Counted from the first letter of the stretch, positions 7,021 to 13,951 are shown. The stretch is 20,506 bases of DNA from Spirochaetaceae bacterium (GCA_031258615.1 JAIRMP010000160.1:1-20506), one strand, 5' to 3'. Notes: generated by a model from the sequence alone, not told the origin. Translations and numbers: made by a program.

Positions 7021-7824
7021 TTACGGTTTACGTACCACCCGGAAGCCGACATAGCCGTCTGTATAACTTGGGCCATAGCCCCAGCGGTAGCTTACGCAGG
7101 ACATGGTTATATTGGAACCCACGCCGCCGCCGTTAAAGGCTTCCTGGTTGGCAACAGGGGCGGTTCCGCTGTAGGCCGCGCCGTCTTCGGGGGTCGCCGC
7201 CGTTACGTCCACGGCCCAATTCATCCAGTCCCAGCACCATTCCTGGACATTGCCGGAAAGGTCAAAGAGACCCAGTCGGTTCGCGTTTTTTCCACCCACA
7301 GGGCAGGTCACATACTGTGAATTGCCGTGGCGCCAGGCCACTTCATCCGCGTTGTTGCTGCCTGAGTACATAAACATCCAGTCAGGCTCTCCGGGGTTGC
7401 CGCCCCGCGCGGCGAATTCCCGCTCAACTTCCGTGGGCAGGCGGAAGCCGGTTTTGGTTTTGTCCATCACCGCGCCATCGCAGGCAGCGGCGTTTTCGTT
7501 CCGGGAATCTTTCAACACATTGCCGCTGCTGTCCCGGTATACCGGTTCCAGCCCTGTCATTTCGCTGTAGGCGTTGTACCAGACCATGGCGTCCCGCCAG
7601 CTTATGCCGGTAACAGGCTTGTTTTTGTTGTCCTCTGAGAGGGCGCTTTTTTCATTTTGAAATTGATAGCCGTTGGCGAGCGCCCAATATTGCACGGTGA
7701 ACCAGAGTTCCTGGGTGGTTTCGTGTTTTGCCATAACGAAGGAGTCGATGGGAACCGCGCGGCCTTCTACAAATACGCCCTTACGGGTCGATGTCTTACC
7801 CGCTTCGTTCAGTAAGACCAGCAT
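7021..7824 (-). CDS. SUMF1/FGE-sulfatase domain protein, probably N-terminally shortened and non-catalytic
   Basis: The protein is 267 residues. It shows the order of conserved blocks of the formylglycine-generating-enzyme fold: MAKHETTQELW, PVTGISWRDAMVWYNAYSE, GFRLPTEVEREFAARGG, GLFDLSGNVQEWCWDW and the final GYVGFRVVRKP. The paired catalytic cysteines of true FGE are not apparent in the C-terminal part, and the usual RGGSW is altered to NGGGVGS. It is therefore more likely a binding or structural protein than a sulfatase activator. There is no signal peptide. The frame is closed by TGA at 7846-7848, eight codons before the ATG, and no good ribosome-binding site is present. Related proteins usually begin with a signal sequence and a GGxFxMGS block, so the 5' end may have been lost to the repeat-rich DNA at 7825-8150. 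Confidence 0.75.
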   Translation of the reverse strand: MLVLLNEAGKTSTRKGVFVEGRAVPIDSFVMAKHETTQELWFTVQYWALANGYQFQNEKSALSEDNKNKPVTGISWRDAMVWYNAYSEMTGLEPVYRDSSGNVLKDSRNENAAACDGAVMDKTKTGFRLPTEVEREFAARGGNPGEPDWMFMYSGSNNADEVAWRHGNSQYVTCPVGGKNANRLGLFDLSGNVQEWCWDWMNWAVDVTAATPEDGAAYSGTAPVANQEAFNGGGVGSNITMSCVSYRWGYGPSYTDGYVGFRVVRKP

Positions 7825-7948
7825 ACCACCGTAAATTTTTTTTCGTCACGGGCTTTTAGCGATTTTTTTGCGAATTTGTCAGTCTGAAGGCGAATTTTTT
7901 TAGCGGGGGCTCAACGCGAAGGCGCGGCAACCGCAAAGCGCTTGCCGT

Positions 7949-7995
7949 AGGAGTTTGCGCCGCCAGCCTGCGGCAGGCTGGCGGCGCAAACTCCT
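7949..7995. repeat. Perfect 47-bp palindrome (23-bp arms, 1-base centre)
   Basis: The left arm at 7949-7971 starts AGGAGTTTGCGCCGCC. It is matched base for base by the reverse complement at 7973-7995, which ends GGCGCAAACTCCT; only G7972 is unpaired. No T run follows on either strand, so it is not a plain terminator. It sits in the 371-bp gene-free stretch 7825-8195, between the FGE-like gene and rarD, which otherwise shows only a possible -10 box. The terminal AGTTTGCG...CGCAAACTCC is shared with the element at 12213-12330. Confidence 0.9.
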
Positions 7996-8150
7996 GCCGC
8001 TGTCTGGAGGGTAGCGCCCGCCCGTCGTAATTGCGGGGCGCGCAGCGCCGAGGCAATCCAGCCCTGCGAGGTATCGGCGCGCCATTCGTCATAAAAGTAA
8101 AATTGCGGCGCCAGGCGGTCAGCGGGTACACGCGCCGGAGGGCGGAGGGG

Positions 8151-8156
8151 TATAAT
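8151..8156 (+). promoter_or_regulatory. Possible -10 box of rarD
   Basis: TATAAT lies 39 bp before the rarD ATG. No convincing -35 hexamer sits 16-18 bp upstream, so this is a partial promoter call. AAGG at 8186-8189 is the likely ribosome-binding site, six bases before the ATG. Confidence 0.4.
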
Positions 8157-8195
8157 TAAAGCGTCGGCATCGGGCCGGTTTAAACAAGGCTGTGT

Positions 8196-9110
8196 ATGGT
8201 AAAAGATTTTAAGAAGGGCGCGGCGCTTGCCGTGCTGTCGTACTGTATTTGGGGCGCGCTGCCGCTGTTTTGGAAGATGCTGTCCGCGGCGGCGTCTATG
8301 CATATACTGGCGTTCAGGATAATAGGCTCCCTCCTCTTTGTCTCCGCGGTACTGCTACGCGGAAAGAACTTTACGTTTTTGCGGCATTTCAGGGATAGCA
8401 GGGAGCGGTTTTACATTATCTGCGCCGCCGCCCTTATAACGTTCAACTGGGGGCTGTACATCTGGACGGTGAACACAGGGCACGCCATCTGGGCGTCGCT
8501 CGGCTACTACATCAACCCGCTCGTGTCCATAGTGATGGGGATGGTCTTCTTCAGGGAGCGGCTTTCCGCGCTGCAATGGGCGGCCTTCGCCTGTACGTCC
8601 GCCGGCGTGGCGGCTCTTACCGTGATGTCCGGAGAGCTTCCCGCCGCCTCCCTCGCCCTCGCGCTGTCGTTCGGCGCTTACGGCCTCGTCAAAAAAAAGA
8701 TGAGCGTGGGATCGCTCCAGGCTCTGGGTGCGGAAACGCTTGCGGCGCTCCCGGTTGCGCTCGCGCTGATATTCGTCCCGTTCGGCGGCATATTGGGCGG
8801 CGGGACGGCCTACCTGTTCGGCGCGCTACCTGACCTCGCCGGTTACGGCGCCCTGCTATGGCTGGGCTTCCTGCTTGCCGGCCCGGCCACCGCGGCGCCG
8901 CTCCTGCTGTTCTCCGAATCCGCCCGCCTGATACCGCTGTCCACCCTCGGTTTCATACAGTTTCTCTCCCCGACATTCACGCTTCTGATCGGCGTGTTCG
9001 TGTTCAAGGAACATTTTTCGATGGTGTACCTTGCCGCCTTTTCCTTCGTATGGCTGGGCGTACTGCTGTACTCAATCTCGATAGTGAGCAAGCCAGCGGC
9101 TAATCACTGA
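8196..9110 (+). CDS. rarD: RarD-type EamA/DMT family permease
   Basis: The protein is 304 residues with about ten hydrophobic segments and no soluble domain. The N-terminus KKGAALAVLSYCIWGALPLFWK and the central block NWGLYIWTVNTGHAIWASLGYYINPL, followed by FFRERLSALQWAA, are typical of RarD. RarD proteins are predicted inner-membrane transporters first named from chloramphenicol sensitivity; their natural substrate is not settled. The start is supported by AAGG six bases upstream. The last seven bases overlap the 3' end of proC on the opposite strand. Nothing in the context links it firmly to the proline genes. Confidence 0.85.
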   Translation: MVKDFKKGAALAVLSYCIWGALPLFWKMLSAAASMHILAFRIIGSLLFVSAVLLRGKNFTFLRHFRDSRERFYIICAAALITFNWGLYIWTVNTGHAIWASLGYYINPLVSIVMGMVFFRERLSALQWAAFACTSAGVAALTVMSGELPAASLALALSFGAYGLVKKKMSVGSLQALGAETLAALPVALALIFVPFGGILGGGTAYLFGALPDLAGYGALLWLGFLLAGPATAAPLLLFSESARLIPLSTLGFIQFLSPTFTLLIGVFVFKEHFSMVYLAAFSFVWLGVLLYSISIVSKPAANH

Positions 9111-9946
9111 CCGCCGGTCTGCTGGCTACTGATCGAGCGGGATCTGCCCGCCGCTCTGCGGGCGGCTTCTATGATTGTGGAGCGGAAGGCGCCCGATTCC
9201 AGCGCACGCACGGCTTCTATCGTGGTTCCCGCCGGGGAACAGACAGAATCTTTCAGGACGGCGGGGTGGCAGCCGGTCTCTAGTACGAGGGCCGCCGCGC
9301 CTTTCAGAGTCTGCGCGGCGAATCTGTACGCCTTTTGGCGCGGCATCCCCATGCCGACGGCGGCGTCGGCAAGCGCCTCTATGAAGATGAAACCGTAGGC
9401 GGGGCCGGAGCCGCTTATCGCGGTAACGCAGTCCATCAGGCCCTCGTCCACCTGCTCAACCGGCCCGCCTGGGGACAGAAGCTCCGCCACCAGCGCGGCT
9501 GCCGCCTCCACAGTGGCGGGGGCGGGCTGTTCCGGGGCGAGCGCCGTCATGCTTTCGCCTATGCTTGCCGCGATGTTTGGCATGACGCGGAACAGCGCCG
9601 CCGGGGACGCGCCGGAAAGTGCGGCGCGTATGGAGGCCAGCGGGACGCCTGCCGCCGCGGACACCAGCACCTTGCCGGCGCAGCGCGGAGAAATCTCGTT
9701 CAGCACAGCGGGAAGCTGGGCAGGCTTTACCGCAATGAACACCACGTCGCAGAGCGTAACAAGGCTTGGGTTGTCCAGCGCCGTCCTTACCCCCAGCTCT
9801 TCCGCCACGCTGTCGCGGCGGCTGGCGGTACGGCACGTTACAAAGACGCGCGTTCCGTCCAGAGCGCGCGCGGCAGCCCGCGCGAGGGCGCTGCCCATCG
9901 CGCCTGAGCCTATAAAGCCCACCTTAATTTCGCTCAATGTCTTCAT
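9104..9946 (-). CDS. proC: Pyrroline-5-carboxylate reductase (ProC)
   Basis: The protein is 280 residues, normal for the family. The N-terminal Rossmann motif GFIGSGAMGSA (Gly13, Gly15, Gly18) binds NAD(P)H. The middle has VVFIAVKPAQ and FRVMPNIAASIGE. The C-terminal P5CR signature is present as DSVCSPAGTTIEAVRALESG. It reduces 1-pyrroline-5-carboxylate to L-proline in the cytoplasm, the last step of the pathway. The ATG at 9946 is preferred over an upstream extension because AAGGAGA lies just before it and family similarity starts at MKTLSEIKVG. It follows proB by 20 bp and is the last gene of the proA-proB-proC operon. It converges with rarD with a 7-bp overlap. Confidence 0.94.
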   Translation of the reverse strand: MKTLSEIKVGFIGSGAMGSALARAAARALDGTRVFVTCRTASRRDSVAEELGVRTALDNPSLVTLCDVVFIAVKPAQLPAVLNEISPRCAGKVLVSAAAGVPLASIRAALSGASPAALFRVMPNIAASIGESMTALAPEQPAPATVEAAAALVAELLSPGGPVEQVDEGLMDCVTAISGSGPAYGFIFIEALADAAVGMGMPRQKAYRFAAQTLKGAAALVLETGCHPAVLKDSVCSPAGTTIEAVRALESGAFRSTIIEAARRAAGRSRSISSQQTGGQ

Positions 9947-9966
9947 GTCTCTCCTTCTCCCCCTAA

Positions 9967-10764
9967 TCAATTCTCCGCCAGGAACAGGGTGCCGCGCAAA
10001 GTTCCCGAAGCGAGGGATGTCAGCGCCTTGTCGCGGCCTCCGTTTGCGAGAATCAGCGGTATGCCGTAAGCGCAAACCTTTTCCGCCGCCTCAATCTTGG
10101 TCGCTATACCGCCCGTGCCAAAACCGTTCGCCCCGCCCACCGTGATCCGCTCCCTCAAGCGCGCTATGCTGTCGACCGTTTCTATCAGCTTTGCGGATGG
10201 GTTGGTCTTGGGGTTGTCCGTGTATATGCCGTCAATATCGCTAAAAAGAATCAGGACATCCGCGTTCCACAGGATGGAGGTCAGCGCGCTTAGGTTATCG
10301 TTGTCGCCTATGCGGATTTCGTCGCAGGCCACCGAATCGTTCTCGTTGATTACGGGGATAACGCCCTCGTCCACCAGCGTGAACAGCGTATTCCGCATGT
10401 TGAGCGAGCGCCGCGGGTCGTCAAAGTCTTCTTTAGTAAACAGAAGCTGACCAATATGGAGGCCGTGTTCCCTGAACGCGCCGCTCCACTCGTTCATCAG
10501 CTTAACCTGACCTATCGCGCAGAGCGCCTGCCTGTAGTTCATGTCCGTCTTCCGCGCCCAGCGGTCTATGGTCGAGATACCGGCGACCTGCGCGCCGGAG
10601 GAGACGAGGGCAAGCTGCTTGCCGGCCCCGCTTATGGCCGTGCACTGGGCGGCAAAATCCCGCATAAAAGCGATATTTATCGTGCCGTCAGGCTTTGCCA
10701 GGGTTGCCGAACCGATCTTTACAACAATTTTTCGCGCGACAGCTATCGTACCGGCTATCGTCAT
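9967..10764 (-). CDS. proB: Glutamate 5-kinase (ProB), kinase domain only
   Basis: The protein is 265 residues and covers just the amino-acid-kinase domain. It has KIVVKIGSATL at the N-terminus, LVSSGAQVAG, VIPVINENDSVACDE, IGDNDNLSAL, FSDIDGIYTDNP and GTGGIATKIEAAE. It phosphorylates glutamate with ATP to gamma-glutamyl phosphate, the first and usually proline-regulated step. The C-terminal PUA domain of the E. coli enzyme is absent, as in several short ProB proteins. The start codon overlaps the proA stop by 4 bp (ATGA), so the two are translationally coupled. This fits the need to pass the labile product straight to ProA. Confidence 0.93.
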   Translation of the reverse strand: MTIAGTIAVARKIVVKIGSATLAKPDGTINIAFMRDFAAQCTAISGAGKQLALVSSGAQVAGISTIDRWARKTDMNYRQALCAIGQVKLMNEWSGAFREHGLHIGQLLFTKEDFDDPRRSLNMRNTLFTLVDEGVIPVINENDSVACDEIRIGDNDNLSALTSILWNADVLILFSDIDGIYTDNPKTNPSAKLIETVDSIARLRERITVGGANGFGTGGIATKIEAAEKVCAYGIPLILANGGRDKALTSLASGTLRGTLFLAEN

Positions 10765-12029
10765 CGCACCTGCCCTTCGCCGTTGATCAGAAACTTTGTC
10801 GTGGTGAGCGCGCTAAGACCCATCGGGCCGCGCGCGTGGAGTTTCTGGGTGCTAATTCCAAGTTCCGCCCCAAAGCCGAACTCGCCGCCGTCCGTAAAGC
10901 GCGTCGAGGCGTTCACGTACACGCAGGCAGCGTCAACGGCTTTTTGGAAAAACCGTGCGTTTTCAACGCTTTGCGTGACAATCGCCTCGGAATGCTTTGT
11001 GTTGTGCGCGTTGATGAACGAGACGGCCTCCTCTACGCCGGAAACAGTTTTGACGGCAAGGATGGCGTCCAGGAATTCGAAGCCGAAATCCGCCTCGGAC
11101 GCGGGAACCACGCGGTGGGCCGCCGTCTTTTCACGCGCAAGAACGCGGAACGCCTCCTCGTCCGCGCGGAATTCGGCGCGCCCGGCAAAGACTTGAGCGA
11201 GGCGCGGCAGGAAATCGTTCAGCCGTTTCCTGTGTACCAGCAGCGTTTCGAGCGAGTTGCAGACGCCCGGCCTTTGCAGCTTTCCGTTTTCCGCGATACG
11301 CACGGCCTGTTCAATGCCGGCGCTCTCGTCAACAAAAAGATGGCAGACGCCGCTTCCCGTTTCGATCACGGGCACGCGGGCGTTTTCCGCTACAAATTTG
11401 ATCAGGGACGCGCCGCCGCGCGGAAGTACCACGTCGATAAGGCCGCGCGCGCCGAGAATGGCGTCAACCTCCGTCCGCTCACCGCCACCGGCGAGCGCGA
11501 ACGCTGACGGCACACCGTCAGCGTTCGCCCGTTCAAGGCCGTCCCGTATCGCCTGGGCGAGCGCCATGTTCGATTCGAGCGCCGCCGCGCTTCCCCGCAG
11601 CAGTATCGCGTTTCCGCTCTTGTACGCAAGCGCGAACGCGTCAACGGTAACAGCCGGGCGCGACTCGTAAATGATGGCGACAACCCCGAGCGGCGCGCGT
11701 ACCTGCCGCAGCTCAAGGCCGTTTGGCAGCGTGTACCCCGACACAAGCTCCCCGACCGGATCGCTTGCCGCGATCACGATCCGCACACTGTCGATGATTC
11801 CGTCAACGCGGGCGTCATTCAGGCGCAGCCTGTCCAGCAGCGGCGCGCTCATGCCGGAAGCCCGCGCCCGTTCCGTGTCGCGCCTGTTCGCGTCAAGAAT
11901 CCTGCCGCTCTGTCTCCGCAGTTCTTCGGCAACGCATGAAAGCGCGTAGTTTTTTTGCCCCGCGTTTTGCCGCGCCAGAGCGGAAACGCCCTGCCGCAGA
12001 TCTCCGCAGACGCCGTGTATATCAAACAT
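10761..12029 (-). CDS. proA: Gamma-glutamyl phosphate reductase (ProA)
   Basis: The protein is 422 residues, normal for the family, with an aldehyde-dehydrogenase fold. It has APLGVVAIIYESRPAVTVDA, LRGSAAALESN, VLPRGGASLIKFV and the catalytic block QRPGVCNSLETLLVH with Cys257. It ends with FGFGAELGISTQKLHARGPM. It reduces gamma-glutamyl phosphate with NADPH to glutamate semialdehyde, which cyclises to the ProC substrate. The ATG at 12029 is chosen because similarity begins there and a strong promoter lies at 12040-12068. The open frame extends to 12272, but that part is intergenic. It is first in the operon, the reverse of the common proB-proA order. Confidence 0.94.
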   Translation of the reverse strand: MFDIHGVCGDLRQGVSALARQNAGQKNYALSCVAEELRRQSGRILDANRRDTERARASGMSAPLLDRLRLNDARVDGIIDSVRIVIAASDPVGELVSGYTLPNGLELRQVRAPLGVVAIIYESRPAVTVDAFALAYKSGNAILLRGSAAALESNMALAQAIRDGLERANADGVPSAFALAGGGERTEVDAILGARGLIDVVLPRGGASLIKFVAENARVPVIETGSGVCHLFVDESAGIEQAVRIAENGKLQRPGVCNSLETLLVHRKRLNDFLPRLAQVFAGRAEFRADEEAFRVLAREKTAAHRVVPASEADFGFEFLDAILAVKTVSGVEEAVSFINAHNTKHSEAIVTQSVENARFFQKAVDAACVYVNASTRFTDGGEFGFGAELGISTQKLHARGPMGLSALTTTKFLINGEGQVR

Positions 12030-12039
12030 AAGTGTACAG

Positions 12040-12068
12040 ATTGTAGGACTTTCGCCGCCGCTAATCAA
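12040..12068 (-). promoter_or_regulatory. Promoter of the proABC operon, near-leaderless
   Basis: On the minus strand, TTGATT (12068-12063) and TACAAT (12045-12040) are 17 bp apart. Ten bases separate the -10 box from the proA ATG, so the expected leader is only about four bases. No Shine-Dalgarno sequence is seen. Confidence 0.65.
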
Positions 12069-12188
12069 CACGACCCCACTGCGAATGAACCGCCCCTCCC
12101 TAAAGGCTAAACTTGATCCACAAATTTCGACCCATACCTGTTTTGGACAGACTTTCCCTACGGCTTGTTCATGGTTTCTGGCAAAATG

Positions 12189-12330
12189 GACAACCGCTCT
12201 GCGGTTGTCTCCGGAGTTTGCGGCGCAAGCCGCGAAGCGGCTTGCCGCTGTGCGGTTGTACCGGCGGCACAACCCACACGCGGGTCGATGGTCTCAGCCG
12301 CCGTAAGGCGGCTGGCTTACCGCAAACTCC
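12189..12330. repeat. Multi-hairpin, cloverleaf-like element
   Basis: An 11-bp outer stem pairs GGAGTTTGCGG (12213-12223) with CCGCAAACTCC (12320-12330) without mismatch. Inside it are three hairpins. The first is GCAAGCCGC/GCGGCTTGC with loop GAA (12225-12245). The second is GGTTGT/ACAACC with a nine-base loop (12254-12274). The third is CAGCCGCC/GGCGGCTG with loop GTAA (12295-12314). Just outside, GACAACCGC/GCGGTTGTC with loop TCT (12189-12209) forms a fourth. The element fills much of the 410-bp gap 12030-12439, between the proA promoter and the ABC permease. The outer ends resemble those of the palindrome at 7949-7995. Strand and transcription are unknown. Confidence 0.8.
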
Positions 12331-12335
12331 TACCG

Positions 12336-12365
12336 TTGTTGAGGGGGAGCAAAAAGTTCTATAAT
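12336..12365 (+). promoter_or_regulatory. Possible promoter of the ABC permease
   Basis: TATAAT at 12360-12365 is a perfect -10 box. TTGTTG at 12336-12341, 18 bp upstream, is a modest -35 box that lies immediately after the cloverleaf-like element. The permease ATG is 74 bp downstream of the -10 box. Confidence 0.5.
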
Positions 12366-12371
12366 GGGGGG

Positions 12372-12443
12372 GTGAAGGAACGGCTTTTAGAGATCCCTGT
12401 GGGGGGCTGCTATAAAATGACCTGTGAGCAGAGGCGGGGATGA
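12372..12443 (+). CDS. Possible 23-codon leader peptide overlapping the permease start
   Basis: A GTG at 12372, after a G-rich run, opens a 23-codon frame reading VKERLLEIPVGGCYKMTCEQ and three more residues. Its TGA at 12441-12443 overlaps the permease ATG at 12440 as ATGA. That overlap is typical of translational coupling. No homology is recognised, so it may be a coupling leader, the relic of an upstream ABC gene, or chance. Confidence 0.3.
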   Translation: MKERLLEIPVGGCYKMTCEQRRG

Positions 12444-13201
12444 GCGGCATCAAAAAGCGGCGTTCCTTTAGCTTTTTGGCGGGGCTTGTGTGTTTTTTCC
12501 TGCTCTGGCAGCTTGGCGCAGTCCTTACCGGCAGCGATATTATACTGCCGGGGCCGTTTCCGGTAGTAAAAAGGCTGATTTCACTGGTAAACACGGAAAG
12601 ATTCCCGCGGGCGCTTGTTTCCTCCACGCTCAGGCTGTTGCTGGGTTTGGCGGTCTCCGTGCCGCTCGGCGTGCTGGCCGGTATAGTTTCCGCGCTCGAT
12701 AAACGGGCGGCCGCCTTTCTGCGGCCTTTCTTTTCCGTGATAGCGGCGACGCCCGTCATGTCCGTTATTTTGATCGCTTTTTTGGCATTTGGCTCGGAAA
12801 AAACGCCCGTTTTTACCGCGTTTCTAATGGTTTTCCCCGTAATCGCGGCCAATACGATCGCCGGTGTTAAGGCGGTAGACCCAAAACTGACGGAACTGTT
12901 CAATGTGTACGGCATACGCGGTTTGGAAAGGCTCCGTTACCTGCATATCCCTTCTATGCTCCCGTACCTTGCCGCCGGTCTTCACAGCGGCCTGTCTCTC
13001 GGTTGGAAGGTGATTGTCGCCGCCGAAGTCCTGGTTCAGCCGCTAAGCGCTCTCGGTACAGGTATGCAGATGGCCAAGGCTCAGCTTGAAACCCCCGAAC
13101 TCTTTGCGTGGACAGCCGCTACCGTGATTGCCGCCGCGCTGTCCGATATTTTGCTGGACACATTCAGCCTGCTTATGACACGTAAAAGAATCTCTTTTTA
13201 A
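12440..13201 (+). CDS. ABC transporter permease, nitrate/sulfonate/taurine (SsuC/TauC) type
   Basis: The protein is 253 residues with about six hydrophobic segments. It has the BPD-transport inner-membrane layout: a first helix up to WQLGAVLTG, then ILPGPFPVVKRL, and a core from ALVSSTLRLLLGLAVSVPLG. The EAA-type loop is in the region of VYGIRGLERLRYLHIPSMLPY, which docks the ATPase. Relatives import sulfonates, nitrate, thiamine precursors or similar small molecules together with an ATP-binding subunit and a periplasmic binding protein. Neither partner is encoded nearby: repeat DNA and a toxin-antitoxin pair follow instead. The permease is therefore an orphan here, and its partners are elsewhere or lost. 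GGCGGGG just before the ATG serves as a weak ribosome-binding site. Confidence 0.85.
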   Translation: MSGIKKRRSFSFLAGLVCFFLLWQLGAVLTGSDIILPGPFPVVKRLISLVNTERFPRALVSSTLRLLLGLAVSVPLGVLAGIVSALDKRAAAFLRPFFSVIAATPVMSVILIAFLAFGSEKTPVFTAFLMVFPVIAANTIAGVKAVDPKLTELFNVYGIRGLERLRYLHIPSMLPYLAAGLHSGLSLGWKVIVAAEVLVQPLSALGTGMQMAKAQLETPELFAWTAATVIAAALSDILLDTFSLLMTRKRISF

Positions 13202-13269
13202 TACTGAACTGGGAGCAATGAGGATGGGGGCTGGCGAGTCGTCCTTGCATGCGGGTGAGGATGTGTGGG

Positions 13270-13315
13270 GCAGATGGAAAAATGCGGGAAAGTGGGTATT
13301 ATGTAAGAATGATGG
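13270..13315 (+). repeat. 46-bp dispersed repeat, copy 1
   Basis: It matches 18133-18178 at 43 of 46 positions in the same orientation. The shared core includes AAAAATGCGGGAAAGTGG and TATTATGTAAGAATGA. TATTAT (13297-13302) followed six bases later by ATG resembles a -10 box with a leaderless start. No recognisable gene follows this copy; its end overlaps the 73-bp repeat at 13307. Confidence 0.85.
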
Positions 13316-13379
13316 GAAATCCCCGCCATTCTCCATCTTCAATTATCCATTGTCCATTCGCGCGTAGCGCGGAAGCCGC
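13307..13379. repeat. 73-bp repeat flanking the toxin-antitoxin pair, copy 1
   Basis: It aligns without gaps to 14057-14129 at about 62 of 73 positions, in the same orientation. The hairpin at one end (13306-13332) and the GC-rich end with CGCGGAAGCCGC are conserved; the AT-rich middle has diverged. This copy lies just past the antitoxin stop and lacks the T run of copy 2. Read on the minus strand, the GC-rich end would translate as GFRATRE, like the last residues of FGE-domain proteins. Confidence 0.8.
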
Positions 13380-13399
13380 AGTGTTTATGGAACATACGC

Positions 13400-13639
13400 C
13401 TACACTTCCGAGCTCACGGCCAGGCGCTCACGTACCATATCACCTATAATTTGAGAGGGCAATTTGTGGGCGGCCTCCGCGCGAGTTCTGATGTAGTCTG
13501 CCGCTACCCCGTCAAGGGTATCGAGCAGTTCCCTCTGACGGGTGAACATACCGCCTTTCCTGGCGGGGTCTACTTTGGGCGGGTTTTTGGTGTAGTAGTC
13601 ATCCCAATAATCCGCTTCCGCTTCGGTCATTCGCGCCAT
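13400..13639 (-). CDS. Small antitoxin-like protein of a BrnT/BrnA-type pair
   Basis: The protein is 79 residues from the ATG at 13639, chosen because AGGAGG lies just upstream and overlaps the stop of the preceding gene. The sequence starts MARMTEAEADYWDDYYTKNP and continues PKVDPARKGG. It ends with a short helical tail containing HKLPSQIIGDMVRERLAV, which looks like the dimerising DNA-binding end of CopG/BrnA-like antitoxins. Antitoxins of this kind bind and block the partner toxin and repress their own promoter. It is the second gene of the pair, eight bases after the toxin gene. The assignment rests on gene order, size and general resemblance. Confidence 0.55.
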   Translation of the reverse strand: MARMTEAEADYWDDYYTKNPPKVDPARKGGMFTRQRELLDTLDGVAADYIRTRAEAAHKLPSQIIGDMVRERLAVSSEV

Positions 13640-13647
13640 AACTCCTC

Positions 13648-13908
13648 CTATGCGTCCAGCAGGGGTAAAAAGATATTCCGGCATTTCATCGCGTGGAATA
13701 CGTTGACGGTTTCATCGTCAATTCGATTATACAGTATTTCAAGCAATGTGCCTGTTTGGTCGAAGCCCACGATGATATATTTGTGTTCGTCATCTTCCAG
13801 TGGGCCTTCATATCGGGGATGGTTGACGGTATACCGGATATTTTCCGCGGTGATACCCTGCCGAAAGGCGGCCTGATTAAACTCTATACAGTCGTCCCAC
13901 CCCATCAT
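13648..13908 (-). CDS. BrnT-like ribonuclease toxin candidate
   Basis: The protein is 86 residues: MMGWDDCIEFNQAAFRQGIT, a short helix with ENIRYTVNHP, strands with KYIIVGFDQTGTLLEILYNR, and a conserved end NVFHAMKCRNIFLPLL. This alpha-beta layout, with WD near the start and a terminal HAMKCR block, resembles small BrnT/RelE-like toxins that cut mRNA. The similarity is remembered, not computed. The ATG at 13908 has GGAG nine bases upstream. The toxin-first order and the 8-bp gap to the downstream gene fit a type II toxin-antitoxin operon. The pair sits between two direct copies of a 73-bp repeat, so it may have arrived as a unit. Confidence 0.6.
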   Translation of the reverse strand: MMGWDDCIEFNQAAFRQGITAENIRYTVNHPRYEGPLEDDEHKYIIVGFDQTGTLLEILYNRIDDETVNVFHAMKCRNIFLPLLDA

Positions 13909-13922
13909 GTATACCCACTCCT

Positions 13923-13951
13923 ATGTTACATCAAAAAAGGCAGGGCCGCAA
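13923..13951 (-). promoter_or_regulatory. Weak promoter candidate for the toxin-antitoxin pair
   Basis: On the minus strand, TTGCGG (13951-13946) and TAACAT (13928-13923) are 17 bp apart, ending 14 bases before the toxin ATG. Each box has mismatches. The -10 box abuts the GGAG ribosome-binding site, so the leader would be short. Confidence 0.35.

Noticed and set aside
7949..7995. Intrinsic terminator
   Set aside because: The palindrome is not followed by a T run on either strand and is 146-193 bp from the nearest gene starts, not gene ends.
10456..11507. Long plus-strand open frames across proB and proA
   Set aside because: They are antisense shadows of conserved enzymes caused by GC-rich codon bias; their translations have no recognisable domain.
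12213..12330. tRNA or tmRNA from the cloverleaf shape
   Set aside because: The outer stem is 11 bp, arm sizes are wrong, there is no T-loop consensus or CCA end, and the length is about 118 bases.
13309..13449. Plus-strand open frame starting in the first 46-bp repeat copy
   Set aside because: It runs through the 73-bp repeat and antisense to the antitoxin, and its translation looks random.
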